Origin: Gammaproteobacteria bacterium | GTDB taxonomy: Bacteria; Pseudomonadota; Gammaproteobacteria; Pseudomonadales; Litorivicinaceae | Length of the DNA: 32,294 nucleotides | Direction: 5' to 3' | NCBI GenBank assembly: GCA_009922705.1 | Contig: RFUY01000006.1 | Location: 1-32,294 of the forward strand | In this document: one piece after another, positions 29,894-32,294 of the stretch | Numbering within the stretch: the stretch's first letter is position 1 | Layout: the number at the start of each line of letters is the position of its first letter | Translations under genes and position numbers: made by a program | Notes under the pieces: model-generated | What the model was told of the DNA's origin: nothing | Databases searched by the model: none | What the model saw: the letters and a program-made list of their open reading frames with translations, nothing else

Positions 29894-30721
29894 CTATCTG
29901 AGCGGCTTTCGCTTTCCAGTCATGGCAAGAATTCGAGCGCTGATCTCCTCAACAGACCGGTCGGTCGTACTGATAAAGGGAATCGCATGGCGACGATACA
30001 GGGCTTCTACTTCATTCACTTCATACTGACATTGCCGTAGCGAGGCATACCGCGACTCGGGGCGACGCATTTCGCGAATTGCTTGAAGGCGCTCTGGGTC
30101 AATGGTTAAGCCGAACAACTTGTGTTTGTGTTTTCGCAAAGAGTCGGGAAGGGCATCTTCACCTAGGTCATCCTCGGTGATGGGATAGTTCGCGATCTTC
30201 AAGCCATATTGCATCGCGAGATACAGACTGGTCGGGGTTTTTCCTGAGCGTGAGACCCCGATTAACACGAGATCTGCCTGATCGTAATACCGAATCCTCG
30301 CGCCATCGTCATTGTCGAGTGCAAAATTAACGGCATCGATACGACGACTATAGTGCCCATCGGGTGCGACGGAGTGGCTCACACCCACCGAATAGGATGA
30401 GCTTTGCCCCAGCGCGCGCTCGAGTGGTTTCAGAAAGGTCTGAAAAATATCTACCAAGAATCCATCTGCATTGGCCAGCACATCACGCACGTCCTGATTG
30501 ACAATGGTGTCGAACACAATCGGTTGATGCCCAAAGGTTTGTCCGGCTTGGTTGATTTCTTCGACGGCCTTCTTTGCCTTCTCAACCGTATCTATGTAAG
30601 GAAGGGTAATCTTCTCAAATTGCATGCTGCGGAATTGACTGAGTAATGCTTGTCCGAGGCCTTCGGCGGTGAGGCCGGTTCCATCGGAAATAAAGAACAC
30701 CGGACGAATGTCTGAGGCCAT
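29894..30721 (-). CDS. ppsR: Phosphoenolpyruvate synthase regulatory protein (bifunctional kinase/pyrophosphorylase)
   Basis: [50 protein letters not shown]-loop; divergent from ppsA. Alternative start at 30733 (MDQSMASD). Confidence 0.95.
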   Translation of the reverse strand: MASDIRPVFFISDGTGLTAEGLGQALLSQFRSMQFEKITLPYIDTVEKAKKAVEEINQAGQTFGHQPIVFDTIVNQDVRDVLANADGFLVDIFQTFLKPLERALGQSSSYSVGVSHSVAPDGHYSRRIDAVNFALDNDDGARIRYYDQADLVLIGVSRSGKTPTSLYLAMQYGLKIANYPITEDDLGEDALPDSLRKHKHKLFGLTIDPERLQAIREMRRPESRYASLRQCQYEVNEVEALYRRHAIPFISTTDRSVEEISARILAMTGKRKPLR

Positions 30722-30740
30722 ACTTTGATCCATTTTCCCG

Positions 30741-30748
30741 TATAATAT
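30741..30748. promoter_or_regulatory. Candidate overlapping divergent -10 elements for ppsA (TATAAT, +) and ppsR (TATTAT, -)
   Basis: TATAATAT in the ppsR-ppsA intergenic region; perfect -10 on plus, near-consensus on minus; no clear -35 for either. Confidence 0.4.
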
Positions 30749-30845
30749 GCGGCTTAATTTAAACGCCGCCCTAGAGTCGCTGTGTTGGGTTCCCCTGCAG
30801 TCTGCGATACGGGCATGGAAGACACAAGACGGAAGGGGATTCCTG

Positions 30846-32294
30846 TTGGACAACTACATCCTTTGGTTTGATCAGCTTGGCATGTCAGATGTGGAGCGTG
30901 TGGGTGGAAAAAATGCCTCATTGGGAGAAATGATCTCTAATTTGGCCGGTGCAGGCGTGAGCGTACCAAACGGCTTTGCCACGACTGCGCACGCCTATCG
31001 TGAGTTTCTGGCGCATGAAGGGCTGGCGGATCGAATTAATGCGGCATTGGCGGCATTGGATGTTGAGGATGTGGTGGCCTTGGCGAAGACTGGTGCAGAG
31101 ATTCGGCAGTGGATTGTTGAGACTCCTTTCCAGCCTGCATTCGAAGAGGCACTGGCGAGTGCCTGGGCTCAAATGACGGCGACCAATGCGGAGATGAAGG
31201 TGGCAGTGCGTTCCTCAGCCACTGCGGAGGACCTTCCGGATGCGTCGTTTGCAGGGCAGCAGGAAACATTCCTGAATATTTCTGGGCTCGAGAACGTCCG
31301 GCATGCCGTCAAAGAAGTGTTTGCGTCCTTGTTCAATGATCGTGCGATTTCGTATCGCGTCCACCAAGGGTTCGCCCACGAATTGGTTGCCCTGTCGGCT
31401 GGGATTCAGCGCATGGTTCGGTCTGAAACCGGCGCGGCAGGGGTGATGTTCACGATGGATACCGAAAGTGGATTCCGTGATGTGGTGTTCGTCACGGCCG
31501 CCTATGGTCTTGGCGAAACCGTCGTCCAGGGTGCGGTCAACCCCGATGAGTTTTATGTGCATAAACCCACGTTGGCCGCGAATCGGCCAGCCATTTTGCG
31601 TCGAACCCGCGGGTCAAAACTCATCAAGATGGTGTATGCCGATTCATCGAAACCTGGACGTTCCGTGCAAACGGTGGATGTTGATCTGGCCGAGCGTAAG
31701 CGCTTCTGCATCACAGATGCTGAGGTCGAATCGTTAGCTCGTCAGGCCATGACTATTGAGGCGCACTACGGTCGTCCAATGGATATTGAATGGGCACGTG
31801 ATGGGGACGATGGACAGTTATACATCGTCCAAGCACGGCCTGAGACGGTGCAAAGCCAGCAAGATGGCCGGCAGATGGAACGGTTTGTCCTGAAAGAGAA
31901 ATCTGAAATTCTGGTACAGGGTCGCGCCATTGGTCAGAAGATCGGCCAAGGTCCCGTTCGATTAGTGAAAGATATTTCCCGCATGGATGAAGTTCAGCCA
32001 GGTGATGTCCTGGTGACAGACATGACCGATCCGGATTGGGAACCGGTGATGAAGCGTGCGTCCGCAATCGTGACGAATCGTGGGGGGCGGACCTGTCATG
32101 CAGCCATTATTGCCCGTGAACTTGGCATTCCTGCGGTGGTCGGTTGTGGTGACGCAACCGATGTCTTGACGTCCGGGACCGCTGTTACAGTGTCCTGTGC
32201 AGAAGGGGATACCGGAAACATTTATGCCGGGTCTTTGGCGTTCGATCATCGCGTCACGAGTGTCGATGCGATGCCACCGTTGCCCTTTAAGATC
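30846..32294 (+). CDS. ppsA: Phosphoenolpyruvate synthase, truncated at right window edge
   Basis: Not in ORF track because it is open-ended. TTG start with upstream GGAAGGGGA; (M)[53 protein letters not shown]; catalytic-His region [21 protein letters not shown]. Confidence 0.96.
   Translation, partial: MDNYILWFDQLGMSDVERVGGKNASLGEMISNLAGAGVSVPNGFATTAHAYREFLAHEGLADRINAALAALDVEDVVALAKTGAEIRQWIVETPFQPAFEEALASAWAQMTATNAEMKVAVRSSATAEDLPDASFAGQQETFLNISGLENVRHAVKEVFASLFNDRAISYRVHQGFAHELVALSAGIQRMVRSETGAAGVMFTMDTESGFRDVVFVTAAYGLGETVVQGAVNPDEFYVHKPTLAANRPAILRRTRGSKLIKMVYADSSKPGRSVQTVDVDLAERKRFCITDAEVESLARQAMTIEAHYGRPMDIEWARDGDDGQLYIVQARPETVQSQQDGRQMERFVLKEKSEILVQGRAIGQKIGQGPVRLVKDISRMDEVQPGDVLVTDMTDPDWEPVMKRASAIVTNRGGRTCHAAIIARELGIPAVVGCGDATDVLTSGTAVTVSCAEGDTGNIYAGSLAFDHRVTSVDAMPPLPFKI

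Overview
This 32.3 kb window is gene-dense and looks like ordinary gammaproteobacterial core chromosome. I see no tRNA, rRNA, CRISPR array, transposon or phage genes, and no obviously new multi-gene system. In order it holds: a phaB-phaC polyhydroxyalkanoate pair (phaC truncated at the left edge); tusA-like, DUF3080-like lipoprotein, epmC-like and a small membrane-protein gene; topA, a DUF6586-like gene, lexA, argF and grxD; an acetate-switch-type locus (CrbS/MxtR-like SSSF-PAS-HK-REC kinase, DUF4212, ActP-like symporter, cNMP/CBS/DUF294 protein, DEDD exonuclease) running into ttcA; a complete ccoNOQP-ccoGHIS-TauE/SafE cytochrome cbb3 operon, including a 56-aa ccoQ missing from the ORF track; cysB plus an alpha/beta hydrolase; and divergent ppsR/ppsA (ppsA truncated at the right edge). 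The second-look items are mostly regulatory or architectural: an SOS box directly against the lexA start codon in a 22-bp argF-lexA gap; a candidate ANR/FNR promoter for cco sitting at the cysB start; an intrinsic terminator between phaB and phaC next to a TGC-N3-GCA motif; a strong terminator 32 bp before the DUF294 gene; a TTG-started ppsA with an overlapping out-of-frame upstream ORF; and several extreme gene overlaps. Product calls come from motif and family recognition by eye. No database search was run.
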